From assembly GCA_030686995.1 (NCBI GenBank), contig CM060693.1:111440228-111504227 (forward strand): a stretch of 64,000 nucleotides of DNA, written 5' to 3'. The DNA comes from Artemisia argyi (taxonomy: Eukaryota; Streptophyta; Magnoliopsida; Asterales; Asteraceae). The position numbers and the translations under genes are program-made. How positions within the stretch are numbered: the stretch's first letter is position 1; every line of letters begins with the position of its first letter. Below, one piece after another: positions 10,707-24,221 of the stretch. The notes beneath the pieces are model-generated. The model ran no database searches. It saw nothing but the letters and a program-made list of their open reading frames with translations, and was not told where the DNA came from.

Positions 10707-10946
10707 GCGTTGATTATCACTCAAACGAGCTCAACTCGAATACGAGTACACATGTTACACAGTCATTCTTTTTTTTTTACATACTACTCGACACCACAAA
10801 CACAACCTTGTCATGTCATTAAAAGTGTACACTCATTCGTCCCTTTAGTCACTCGACACCAAAACGAAACACAAACAAACCAACATCTTCAAGTTTCAAG
10901 TTCTTTTTCCTTGGATTCTAGTGTCACTCGACATGAAGACCATCCC

Positions 10947-13900
10947 TGATTAGCCCAAAACCAGCCTGTTTATTTAGTCAACCACTGTAGAGAGGTCAAC
11001 TTAACAAGTCAAACTAGAAATATGCTAATGCAATAATCCGAGGTAGTACAGTTATATTCCCGGGTCGTTTATTCCCCAACGAGGTTGTGATATCCTGTGT
11101 TTGAACGAATGTGTTAAATAGTTGGTTGATCAGGAATAGGGTTATGATTGATTTGTCACAGTATTTAAAGTATAAATAACTCAAATGAGTTATATCAACT
11201 AATAAGTACGATCAAAAACCCTAGAAACGTAAAAGGTATTAAAAACGAACGTTTAAATTAAATTAAACGTAAACGTACAAAAATAAAAGTGAAAAGTGAT
11301 CAGTATAAACCCCACAAATGTGAAATTTATATTTTTGAGATCCTAAGAATAAAAGAAAATTATTAGAAAAAGAAAATTATTTATTAAACTATTATATTAT
11401 TTATTATTAATTAAAAACTATTTTAATACTATTTAATAATACACTAAAAATAAGAAAATGTGAAATAAAGCTAAGAAAAATAAAATTAAAACTTAGAAAA
11501 GTTTAAAATAATATAAAACTTATTTTAAAACTAAAAATATATTTATTACACTTATTATCTATATATTATTAATTATTAACTATATAATTATTTATTAACT
11601 ATGTAAACTAATTAAATTAAAAATACTATAATATGAACAGTAAAAATTCTATAAAATTCCTAAAAATGTTATAACTTATATAAAACCTAGAAAAATTATA
11701 AAAACTATGTGGTACTTAATAAAATATAATTATGCTATTTAATATTAATTAATTATTAATTAAACTAAAATTAATTCTAAAAATTACTAGATAACAAAAG
11801 AAAAATCTGGAAAAATTTATAAAAATACTTTAATATAAAAGAGATTTAATAAAAATATAAAAATACAGAAGTGCTTATAAATAAGCTAAAAAGAAAATTA
11901 AATAGATAGTTTCTATTAAATAGAAGCTATCACTATAAGTATTTTTGGCTTTTTGTGGTTTTTCTTTTATAAAACTATAAAAATACTTAAAATAAGAAAC
12001 TAATACAAAAACAACAAGCTTGGAAACACAGAATAAGCACTTAGAGTGCTTATTACCCTTGACAGTTGACTTTTAAGTTGACTTTGAAGGAAATAAACTC
12101 AAATGAGCTTAGGTGGGGTCCACTAAGGTATATTCTGGTTCCAATGAGTTATGAGAACAATATTAAACAAGATTCAACCAAATAAGTGGCTTGAATAAGC
12201 CACAGAACACAAATAAGCACTTGGCTTATTGATTCTGAGACAGAAAATGGGACAGCTTTGTGAGGTAAAACCAAGTGGGGTCCACTATGATCTAGGCCAA
12301 ACAAAGGGTCAATGGTTCAAGCCTGGTAGGAGGTGAGTTGGGAGAACCAAGTTTTAGGGTGTGGGACCCACTGATAAGCTCATAATGAGCTATTGAAGTG
12401 AGGGATCCAACTGAGTCACTCAGTTAAGTGATTGAGTGAAAATGAGCTTGTAAGCTTAGTACAAGCTTTGAAACAGGCTTAACAAAGAAAATAAAAAGAT
12501 ATTATTATATATATGTGGTATATAAATAGGTATGAACAAGTGACTTCACTGGATTAAGCTAATAAGCTTGTGAAAAGCTTATAAACAATACCAATGAATT
12601 GAGATCCAAACACCCCTAGACAGGCAACCAAGAGGTCAAATTGAGCTTATGTAATAAGCTCAAGAGGGCTTATTGAGTGCTGAACTAATAAATTGGGCTG
12701 GTAAGGATTCCAAATAAGCAAAGCTCAACCAATGGGGACCACTGGGTAGTTTATGCAGGGCTTATGAAGATTGGTGGTTTGACTGGTTCACTCAGAGGAC
12801 TGAGTGAATGAACAAGTTTAAGCTTAGATGCAGCCCTAGTAAAAGGACTAGAGAGTGAAAGATTAAGCTTGAACTTGATAGTTAGGTTGCTTAGCTTCTT
12901 AAAAAGCCTTAGATCACAATCCAAAACTCAGTAATGAGCTTATGATGGGCTTATGAATTTGCTTGTGAACACTGAGTGATCAGTGTATGGTTTATTTTGA
13001 TAGCACAAGATTAAGCAAGATAAGCAGTATAGATAAGCAATTAAAAGCAAGTAAGCACTTAGTTCAGATAACTAGCCACATGGGCATCATAAAAATCCAA
13101 TTTACACAGACTAGTACTCACTACACAAGCTTTTGCAAGCTTATGAAAGTAGGTGGTTTGACTGTGCACAGGGGAGGTCTAAGAAGAATCACCCAAAGTT
13201 AAGCACTAATAAGCTCTTAATAAGCTAGCATAAAAAAATATGAAAAATAGTAACAAAGATATCAGCAACAAGACTTATTAAACCTACAAGCTCAGGTCCT
13301 ATAATCAATTAACAAGCACACAATGAAAATCCAAAGTTAATTCAAAAATTCCTTAGGCTGCAAATTGACTTTTTAATATTAACTCTAAGTTTGACTTATC
13401 TGAGCTTTGATCTAGATTTACTCACTAATTAAGTTGTACTAAGCTATAATGAAGCTAAATTAAGCTAGGTTAACAACTTCTAAGCTAGTATGATGATTTT
13501 GAGATTTATATCACTAACAGTTGAATAGCTAGATTAGATTAACACTTATTTTGACTTTCTAACTAACAAGACCTATATTTTATGACAGATAAGGACTATT
13601 GTGACTTAAACTAACATGCATCAACAAGAATTAGAGACAATAGCAGGTCTAAACCTAGTATGGCAGCTTGATCCAAACACCCCTAGATAGGACTGTTTTG
13701 TTGATTAGTGTTGTTACTCAATACAAATTTAAACCATGAAACTGATTCTAACCACTTGATTATGATGATATAAGATTAGATGAACACAAATATGCAGCAA
13801 ACAACAACTTATAACTATTAATCACTACTACACTATATTTGACTGTCTAATTTTTATCAACTAACAACTTAAATTTTCAACCAATGACCTAGCAATATTA

Positions 13901-15716
13901 AGTTATAAATCCACTAACAGGCACCACAGGCACAATTAACTACCAAGATCTAAGCTATTTATCTACTGAAACAGTAAATGCAAAAATTAATGGAAATTGC
14001 TTACAAATTGAATCCAAAGCACAACTGAGAACCAAGAACTAAGAACCTTCCTATATGCTTACCACTAAGCTCTAGTACCAAAACAATCCAGAATAGCTTT
14101 GCTCCAGCTTCTTCTACACAGTAACTTCCTAGTTTAACTTCTAAGTACTTGATTTCTTTTTGGTATTTTCCTTTTTTATATGAATTATTGATGGTTAATA
14201 AGATCCAAAAGCTTGCAATAGCTTACTGAGAGCTAAGTAGTGTTAATGAGACCTTCTAAACAACAATCATTCACAGAAATTTAAATGAACTTGAAATAAA
14301 ATGGGACAAGGTGAAATACTGAATACTGAAAACTGAAAAGATAGATTGATATGAGAACTCAAAGTTGTTGAATACACTTTTAGAAAAGTTATACAACACT
14401 TAAACAACAGAATTGAAAGGTTACACTACTAGTGACAACTAGTTAATTATGCTACGATGATCATAAACTAGGATTAAAATTATGATGGTTTCCTCTTCTG
14501 TCTTCCTCTCTATTTATCACTCATTTGCATCCCACTTGACCAAAGATCTTTTCCCACTTCTAATCTTGACCCTTGAAAGAGTCAAATTCATCTTGTCCGT
14601 TTAAATCCATTTTGGCGCCAAAACGCACCACGTGGATTAGAGGCGGTTCTGATACAATTAAGGATTCTTGTTGCATTGTGGAGGTGTAGGGGACACGTTT
14701 GGTGAAGTTTTGGACTAAGTTGGGGTAGTATTGCTCAATACTGTGGGTATGGTGGTATTTGTGGGAAAATGGTGTGTGAAGTGCATTTATTGTGGCAGGG
14801 TAGTATGAGCAGAGGTGGTGAAAGAGTGGGTAGTAGTAGGTAGTAAAGTAGGGGTGAGCTGGTGGGGGTGAGGTGTTGAGTTACAGGTGGATGGGGAGGG
14901 ATGTGGAAGAAGAAGAGGAAAAACGGGGGTGTGGTGTTTGGTTTTATTTATTTACAAAGGAAGTGGGCTGGGTTGTGTTTTGGTTGGGCCCAAGTGGTGG
15001 ACTGGATTGGACTGGATCTGGATTTGGTGTTGGGTTTAGTTTTGGGGTTTATTAATAAAATGGGGTCCGGTTTGGTTTTTAGCTTAGAAAATCACAAGGA
15101 CCAAAGTTGTAATTAGCTGAAAGTTGAGGGGCTTTGTTTGTGAATTTTCTAAACTTCAGATAAGGATTAAACCTGCAATTAACCATTAGTACAAGGACCA
15201 CAAGTATAAATTTTATTATTTTAAACCTCAGGGACCAAAACTGTCAATACCACAAACTCCAGGGACCAAACTTGTTATTTCTCAAAACTTTTCTCATAAG
15301 GACCAATTATGTCAAACATGAATAGTACAAGGTTTATTTTGATTAATTTCCAATTTTTAAAACCTTAAGGACTATTTTTGACAGTTTTCAAAGTTGAGGG
15401 ACCAAAGTTGTAAATTTGTAATTTTAAACTTCAAAGGATTATTTTGAACAACTTTTGAATCCCAAGGACCTAAAATGACATTTGTACAAGTTTTGATTGA
15501 TCAGGGACTAGTTTTGCCGATTTATCAAAGTTCAGGGACTGAAACTGTAAATTATGTATGTTTTGCATGTTTTTCATCAGTTTTCATCCCTTATGCACTT
15601 TAACACCTAAAAACACAATTTGATGATATTTCCTGTATTATGAGGCAAATCTGTATGTTTTCATATGTTTTATAGCTTAATTGTGACAGAAATGATGAGT
15701 ATTTAGACACTCATCA
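10947..15716 (-). mobile_element. Solo LTR of an Athila-like gypsy family
   Basis: Flanked by identical 5-bp duplications ATCCC (10942-10946 and 15717-15721), with TG..CA ends on the minus strand. It has no primer-binding site or polypurine tract on either side, so it is a solo LTR left by unequal recombination. The 4.77-kb length is large but matches related LTRs at 50522-54368 and 36143-42125. Shared features are a hairpin at the LTR start, repeated GGGACCAAA phrases, GTGGGNCCAC palindromes, many AATAAGC/GCTTATT words and an extremely AT-rich stretch (11340-12000). No coding sequence is credible. Confidence 0.85.
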
Positions 15717-18180
15717 ATCCCCATGATTTTGCTTCTTGCGTGTGAGATTAACCAAAAACCAACACATAAGCCGCCCTACATGAACCTATGGAGCTAGTTA
15801 ACCAACATGCCAAGACATTACATCCTAAGCTCTCATTACCCACAAGATTTAGTGTTTCATTAACCACCAACAAAAACCACCATGGTTCCTTACTACCATT
15901 AAACTAATATTATCTACATAACCTTTTCCTAAAAGTCTTTAACCAATAGATATAGTGTTCCATTACCCCCAACACACTTCACATGTATGTCTTACAAACC
16001 ACCACAATTTCACTATAAAAACCCACATTTAATGCACATTTTCCTCACACTTCCAAGTCTTACTAAGATTTCAAATCACAAACTCTTTCTTTCTTTTCTT
16101 GGTTACTTTCGAAGGATACTAAGCACACATGAGTAAGATTTGGAGCAAGGAATACTAGTGGGTAACTATTTTAGATCGAGGGTCATTATACAAGGAGGGT
16201 ACTACTTTTGCTTGTGTTTCTTATCTCGTGTCACACGTACTCCCCACCATCGTATTGGTGTTGTAAGTCATCACCTCTCTTTTCAATTTCCTACTCTACT
16301 TACTTCATGCATGTCACGCTTTTCACACACCGTATATTACTTTGAAAACGTTTGAGTTTTAATAACTACACTAGTATATATTTATACGCCTCGACACCCT
16401 TAGGAAAGGGCTCACAAATTCGTTTTCACACGTACAACGTATATATATTTTTCGATACTCTATTTCTTCGAACCAAACTGAACTAGACTAAACCAACATG
16501 CATAGGAATCGAGATCTTATAATACGTAAAACGAGCTACATCCTAAACACCCTCGAAACACCCCTATATACAAACTAAATACTACTTGGGCCTAAGATTG
16601 GGCTAACGAGCCCATGTATTTTTCAAAAAGGGATTTTTGGTATAAAAACTTATAAAAATGGCGAGATACTTTTCACTTTCAAATATGATTTTGAAGGATT
16701 TTATAAGACATAAATGCTACTTTTACTGTACCAAAAATTTTGTTTTACAAAAACTTAACAAAGGACTATTTTTGCAAAACCTCGCGTTAAGGGACCAAAA
16801 TTGCCAAATCTGTCAAACTTTCGGACTAAACAGGAAACAGTCAATTTTAAATGGAATTAGAGGGTAGAAACTGTAATTATTCTAAAATTGAGGTATATTG
16901 TGTAAAAGGGACTAATAAGGACTAAAAATATAAATGTTTTTGACCAAGGGTTAAAAGATGTACCTTTTTTTAAAGTTAAAGGTAAACCTTGACCATGGTA
17001 TTTTAATATTACTACATTACATAATTGTTTTGTAATATATATACACACACATATATTATTGATTTAAAATAAATATACATTTTTTTTACTAAAAATATTT
17101 AAAACAAATATTTTTATTAACATTATTATTATCACAAATAAATTAACACTTATTGATCACCGGTTCGTATCAACGTTATAAATAAATATGTAAAGTTATT
17201 TTCGAATATATTAAGACATCCGAATGGATATCACGGTACTCGAGACATATCACATGTCATTTACGAATTGAATCTAAAGCACCGATGGTAATATATATAT
17301 ATAGGTCGCAAGTAGGAGGAATTTCATTGCTAGTCGTAGCAGTACACCGTCACCTTTGAGCACCGTTGTGATTTACACACCTGTCAGGTGAGTTCATGGT
17401 CCCACATTTTTAATTATTTCTAAACCCGTGGGGAGATACATGCTATAAATGGAACACACGTATTTTTCTATATGCTATTACTACCTGATATTTCCTAAGT
17501 TAACACCCGTGCAACAAGTCTCTCATATCACGAACTTTAATCACTTGCGAGTGAGCGCGAATATAGTTAACAGATCTATTGGAATGGTAGCCCATCTCTG
17601 TCAAAGTGATTATTTTGCAGGAGGTGTGCTATATTCGAGGTACCATGGAAATTTTGCACATTTCTATCACCGAGGGCCCCTTTGTTATCTACATCCCTCG
17701 TGGTGTAGGTATTTTTATCTTTGTGATATTTCGATACGATGTTAAGGCTTGAGTTTCGTGAGGCTTAGGAGCAATATGACACTAGTTTAGTCAAGACCGA
17801 TCTATCGTGGCTTGTTTATTTCAAATACTTGACTTGTGTTCACACTATTACTATTTAAACTACTATGGATTCACTCAACCGTTGTGTTGACTTTTAAGCC
17901 TGTTTATCTCAGGAAATTAGCAGGCATGGTGGCACGGAGCTGGCAAAAGAGCACAAAGGACCTCCCTTTTTATTTCAACAATTATATCATTCTTTTCAAA
18001 CTCATCACCCCTTTTGCGAAACAATTAACATTTGGAAAATGTTTGTAACTCTGACTACTTGAGTTTTCATGGAATGATACTGACTATCTTTTGAATTGTT
18101 TTCTATGAGTATGACATTGTACTAAACTGTAATGACCCCGATTAGACTTCCGCTGCTTATCAAATTTTCAGGGTGTTACA

Positions 18181-20962
18181 ACTGAACTCCCACTTAAAAG
18201 AGCTCATGATCATAGAATACCATTGCAACAAGGTACACAACTTGTGAATATTAGGCAATATAAGCATCCACCTACACAGAAAAATGCCATTGAGGCTATG
18301 GTGAAAGAATTACTTGAGTCTGGGGTGATTAAGCATAGTAATAGCCCATTTGCATCTCCCATTGTTATGGTTAAGAAGAAGGATAACTCATGGAGAATGT
18401 GCATAGACTATAGACAACTCAATAAGAACACTATAAAGGATAAATTCCCAATTCCAGTTATAGAGGAACTTATTGATGAGTTATATGGAACTCGTGTGTT
18501 CTCTAAGTTGGATCTAAGATCAAGGTATCACCAAATTAGGATGTGTGATGAGGATGTACCCAAAACTGTATTCAAAACACATGAGGGTCACTATGAATTT
18601 TTGCTCATGCCTTTTGGGTTGACAAATGCACCATCCACCTTTCAAGCTTTGATGGATTATGTTTTCAGACCTTATTTGAGGAAATTCACTATAGTGTTCT
18701 TTGATCATATCCTCATTTATAGCAAGAATGTGATTGAACATGTGCAACATTGGGAAACTATTCTGCAACTCATGAAAAAGAACAAATTATATGCAAAAAG
18801 AAATAAGTGTGTGTTTAGCACAAGCCATGTAGAATACTTGGGTCATGTTATCTCAACTAAGGGTGTGTCTACTAATCCAAGTAAGATCAAAGCTATGCAA
18901 GATTGGCCAACACTTACAAACATCAAACAACTCAAAGGTTTTTCGGGTCTCATATGTTATTATAGAAGGTTTATTAAAAATTTTGCAACTTTGAGCAGGC
19001 CTTTGACTAATTTGCTTAAAAAGAATGCTTTTCAGTGGAGTGATGAAGCACAAGATTCCTTTGAAGGTTTGAAACAAGCTATGGTAATTGCACTTGTTCT
19101 TAGTATGCCAAACTTTGATCAACCTTTTATTGTGGAGACCGATGCATCAGGTGTTGGGTTGGGAGCAGGTCTACAACATAATGGACATCCTATTGCGTAC
19201 CTTAGTAAGACTTTATCCTTTAAACATCAATCTCTATCTACCTATGAAAAGGAGTTTTTGGCAGTTCTATTGGCATTAGAGAAAGGGAGAGGTTATATCT
19301 TGGACAGACACTTTGTGATCAAAATAGACCATTATAGCCTCAAGTATATTTTGGATCAGAGAATCACAACTCCCACACAAATGAAATGGCTACCCAAACT
19401 CATGGGATTTGACTATGAGGTGATTTACAAGAAAGGAAGTGAAAATGGATCAGCTGATGCACTTTCTAGAGTACAATAGGAAGGTGAACTCTTAACTATA
19501 TCACAATCAAATGTTACCACTGAGTTAATAGGTAAGATAACCAATACTTGGACAGAAGATATTCCTTTGAAAGATATTGTGGACAAGTTGAAACAAGGTT
19601 CAGTTGCTATGAAACATTATCAGTGGTTGCATGATCAATTGCTCAGGAAGGGTAGATTGGTTGTGGGTAAAGATCCAACATTAAGACCAGAATTGTTGAA
19701 CCATTTCCATGGTGGAGCTATTCGTGGACATTCATGGGTTAGAGTTACAACTCAAAAGATGTGCTCACTTTTTTATTGGAAGGGTATGAGGAAGGAAATC
19801 AAGCAATGGGTCAGGGAGTGTGCGACTTGCCAAAGATGTAAGCCTAATCTAGCAACTTATCCAGGACTTTTATAGCCATTGCCTATTCTTGATAAGGTAT
19901 GGTCTAGCATTTCCATGGATTTTATTGAAAGTTTGCAAAAGTCACAGGGCAAGACACTTATCTTTGTGGTGGTTGATAGATTGAGCAAGTATGCCTATTT
20001 CATGGCTTTATCCCATCCTTTTACTGCCCTACAAGTAGCTCAAGTGTTCATGGATACAGTGTATAGATTTCATGGGTTGCCTAACACCATAGTGTCTGAT
20101 TGAGATAAAGTTTTTGTTAGTACATTTTGGAAGGAGCTCTTTAAGTTGATGCAAATGAAGTTAGCCATGTCTTTTCCCTACCATCCTCAAACTGATGGTC
20201 AGACAGAGGTGGTGAATAGGCGTTTGGAGGGGTATTTGAGATATATGACTGGTGAACATCCAAAAGAATCGGCTAAATGGTTTCCTCTTGCAGTGCCATG
20301 GTACAATTCCAACTATTACACAGCTATCAAAACAACCCCCTTCTGAAATTGTGTATGGACAACCACATCCTATCCATGTTCCTTATCTTGGAGGTTTGAG
20401 CAAAGTTGACACAGTTGACAGATCTCTAAGAGCTTGAGAAACAACTATACAAGTACTCAAGTTTCATTAGCAGATGTCTCAAAATAGAATAAAACAACAA
20501 GCTGACAAAGTAAGAAGTGAAAGGGAGTTTTCAGTAGGAGATTTGGTGTTGTTAGAACTCCAACCACACAGACAAGTCACCCTGAGGTAAGGAAAATAGA
20601 ACAAGTTTTCTCCCAAGTTTTTTGGTCCTTTCAAGGTTTTGGCAAGAGTGGGGTCAGTGGCTTATAGATTGGAACTCCCAGAACAGGCACAAATTCACAA
20701 TGTGTTCCATGTTTCACAGCTTAAGAAGTTCAAAGGAACAGACACTAATGCAGTACACACAGTAGTCTTACCACAATGTGATGTAGATGGTATGATTGAG
20801 ATTCAACCATTGGCTATTTCGGACAGGAAAATGGTCAAACAAAGGAACACAGCTGTGGTGTATGGGTTGATCCAATGGACAAATGGGTCAGTTGAGGATG
20901 CTACCTGGGAAAAGTTGGAGGACATCATCAACAAATACCCAACCTTTGATTCTAGTCTTTGA
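18181..20962 (+). pseudogene. Reina-like Ty3/gypsy pol: RT, RNase H, integrase, chromodomain-like tail (degenerate)
   Basis: The frame is open from the first base after the Tekay LTR. RT (to about 18900) shows the FASPIVMVKKKD, WRMCIDYRQLN, FSKLDLRS and LLMPFGLTNAPSTFQ blocks. The active site reads FFDH instead of F/Y-x-D-D (the second Asp codon is CAT at 18706). RNase H begins at TDASGVG and ends at SADALSR. After a TAG at 19477 the integrase follows: HHCC finger (HFHGGAIRGH..CATCQRC), core Asp in SMDFIE, Asp in IVSD and Glu in TDGQTE. Damage: TAG 19873-19875, TGA after IVSD (20101), a one-base shift in the C run near 20335-20340, and several stops at 20435-20600. The C-terminal HNVFHVSQLKKF and ATWEKLEDI blocks suggest the Reina branch of chromoviruses. 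Confidence 0.85.
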
Positions 20963-21004
20963 TTTGTAGTTCTTGAGAACAAGAACATTTTAAGGGGACT
21001 AGAT

Positions 21005-21330
21005 TGTTAAGTCATATTTGGTTACTAGTTTTGTGTGACATGTGAGGTGCACGTGCGTAGCTGTGAGCTAAACACGTGAGGTGCACGTGTTTGTTACCAC
21101 ACAGACTTGTAACTGATTTTGGCGCCAACTCCTCTTTTAAATACTTTTTGTAATTCTCATTGTTGATTTAACGAATGAAATACATTTCCTCTTTTATCCC
21201 TTCCCTTTCAATTGTTACAAGTTTGTTTAACAAACTAATAACTAATTTGAACTGCAATTCGATCTTGTTTCTTAATCACCATGTTCAGTTCTAGTAAAAC
21301 TTCGATTTCATCCTGGTTTTGCACCTATCA
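21005..21330 (+). repeat. 3' LTR of the Reina-like gypsy
   Basis: Starts TGTTAAGTCATA after the purine tract AAGGGGACTAGAT and ends ..TTGCACCTATCA. About 326 bp, the short LTR length usual for Reina. It contains TTTTAAATAC as a possible TATA box and AATGAAA-like polyadenylation words. The right edge is judged from the CA end only. Confidence 0.65.
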
Positions 21331-22084
21331 CTTAAACGACAAGTTTGTATAGTTACGGATCTTTTGTGTTTGCTATCTATGGGAGTCGAATATTCGTGGC
21401 TTTAATAACATTAGGCACCCAAAATATTTTCAAGGTCAAATTTATTGTCAATGATAGTTTTTATATATGAAGCACACAAATTATCAGTTGTATTACAAAA
21501 TTTATAATTCTACTCTAGCAAATCCATAATTGTGCAAATAAATTCAACTGTTTACTTAGATTGCCCGTTTATTGTTTTAAATCTGTTAATTGATAAATAA
21601 GAATGTTTGGTCTATTTATACAAAATAATATCCTCAGGTTAGTATAAAAATATAGTTACAAGTTTTGGATACGGATTAAGTCAAAAAATTGTAACGAACT
21701 TTCCTCATTATCTCGTTTTAATATGTGAATTAATTGAAAGATGTGCAACAACTAAAAATTTTCATAAGTATTTTAATTTGCAAATTTTGATGGCGTGTTA
21801 TACCTGAAAGTTTGACACATGTCACAATTTATAACGTGAAACGTCATCAAATATGAAGAGTGAAACACTTACGAAAGTTCGTTGTTATTGCATATCTTTT
21901 AATTAATTTATGTTCTAAAACGAGACAATAAATGAAGTTCGTTGCTATTCTATTAATTAGTCCCTTTTGGATATGCAATAGATTGTTAATTAGTATGACC
22001 AGGTAACACATAAGTTAAATAACCGGTTTTCTATTGGTGAAAAAGATTAGCGAATTCAAATGCAATGAATGTTCATTTTAGAAC

Positions 22085-22183
<99 letters not shown>

Positions 22184-22667
22184 TAAATTAATGTGTTCCA
22201 TACCCCCAAAAAAACTCTAGTCCAAGAGTCCAGGATCTACCTCATGTAAAGTGGATGATGGGTTTGCTATTTCTTTATTGCAAAAGGGTTTAACAATAGA
22301 GTTGGTTGAGGTCTAAGCCATATTTTAGCAAAAGGATATATGATCATAGCTATTAAAATTAGCTTTTTTATCGTCCTTAATGTAAATAAAATGCGAGTGT
22401 TTTTATGGTGGAACTATGAACACAATCTTTGATCCGGTACATATCACATAAGCGATTTAAAAAATATTTCACACAGGAGATTGATAATTTTTAATTAGAC
22501 AACACAAAGAGCACCTTAAAAAATAAATATGAGAAACCGAACCAACATCTCTATCTCCCGTCGTTCTATAACTCTTGGAAGCTATGACACCACTATAGAG
22601 CTCTTTGTTTTTTTGTCTTCGTTAAATTAAAATGTTTTTAACTTTTAAAATAGCCACCTCAAAAGTT
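21331..22667. other. Unassigned AT-rich DNA
   Basis: No credible ORF or repeat family recognised, apart from a (TAA)n tract. It is the left flank of the TRIM-like element and may be old host or decayed transposon sequence. Confidence 0.5.
22085..22183. repeat. (TAA)n microsatellite
   Basis: About 32 ATA/TAA units in the unassigned flank. Confidence 0.95.
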
Positions 22668-22747
22668 GTTTATGTAGAAAAGAGGAGAAATGAAAATTGT
22701 ATTATCAGATTCACAGAACAAATGAGAATGCATCAAAAATAAACTAG

Positions 22748-24221
22748 CAGGGTATTCGCGCGATGCGACGGCGGATACACTGTGACTATATTTTCTAACA
22801 ACGTGATGTTATGCGGGCATACTTTTATTAAACAATTAATTTATAAATAATAACAACTTTATTTAAAACAGTGATATAATTCTAGAAGTTAGCACAAACA
22901 AAATCTTGATTCTTTCCTTCATCACAATTATCATTCGTCAATAAATTTTGTTGTTGTTATTAAGCTGAAAAAGTAAGCAAAGGCCGAAATATGCAAAATA
23001 TTTGAAATCGCGCTTTGCTAAATATTAACACATATTGAAAATCTGTTTGATTCGGTATGCATGACTTGGTTCTAATTGACTTCAATCACAATAAACGTGT
23101 GCATTATTCCTTTATCGATCACCCACAACTTAGAAAGCACGAAACGAATCGAATTTGCCAAATAAATTGACTTCGAGCAAGTTATGCGTATTTACATTCG
23201 TTTTTATTGAAAAAATTATTTCGAGAACAATGGTGGAAGTTTCATAATGTTTCAAGTCCGTTTGGTATGTCGAATGAGTCCTGGAGCGTGTTTACTAAAA
23301 GTTTTGCGACTTCTCCCTTTTAGTCCCTCCACCCTATTTTTAATAATAACCTTTGAGTTTTTATTGTGTATCCCTCAAATTTTTATAAAACCAATTTCTT
23401 ATTCATTAATATCTCTCCAACTCTCTCACTAAAAACACACCAACACACACTCTCTCTCTCACTTCGCCGGGCACCCCTCTACCTCCGCCAACCACCGTCA
23501 TCTTCGGCCACCATTGTCGCCGGAAAATTTTCCGGCGAGGTCTTTTTTCCTCCAAATCGTTAGATCGCCTCACTTACTTTCTTTCTGGAGCTTCTCGGCC
23601 TGTGACTCGTCCCGTATCACCACTCACGCGCAACCCATCACCACTGTCATTGGACCGCCGCCACAGTTATCCCCCTCTTTTTCTTTCGACGGTAACACCA
23701 CTCACGCGCTCCCCTTCCCCTTCTTTTAATTTTAATCGAAACCCTAATTCTATTTTTTTATAAAACCGATTTTACTTATAAAACCTTTATAGAAATTTTA
23801 AAAACTATAAATACTTGTGTGGATCTAAACGTTTAGCCGTGACTCGTGTGACTCGGTCACGACTCGGTAACTCACCGAGTCAACTCGTTTGACTCGGGCA
23901 GAAAGATTTGTAAAAAGTGATGTTACATATAGCAAGGTTTCAGATATGATTTTGTATTCATTTTGTAATAAGATGTGACAATTTGTGCAACTGGTTAATT
24001 ATAAGTAAAAAATAAATCTTTATCAATTGTTACAAATATTATTTAGACCATAGTTTTAAAAGTGGTTAATTATAAGTGACAAATATTATTTTGTCACATA
24101 GTTTTAAAATTGTAAAAAATAAACTTACCAATTGCAACTGGTTAATTATAGTAACTTATATTTTCTTAATTTTTCATATCATTAGATAACCTTTTTACAA
24201 TCTTATCTGGCTTCAGGTGAC
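22748..24221. other. Helitron interior, left part: no recognised gene
   Basis: Contains a CT-rich, relatively GC-rich stretch (about 23420-23730, with CTCTCTCTCTC, then GCCGGAAAATTTTCCGGC) and repeated ACTCGG/GACTCG words at 23850-23895. It looks like a captured 5' untranslated region or promoter but no long ORF supports a gene fragment. Confidence 0.4.

Noticed and set aside
23247..23729. Overlapping short frames in a CT/GC-rich region, possibly a host gene start
   Set aside because: Frames are short and overlap one another, with no recognisable protein; kept only as a possible captured 5' region.
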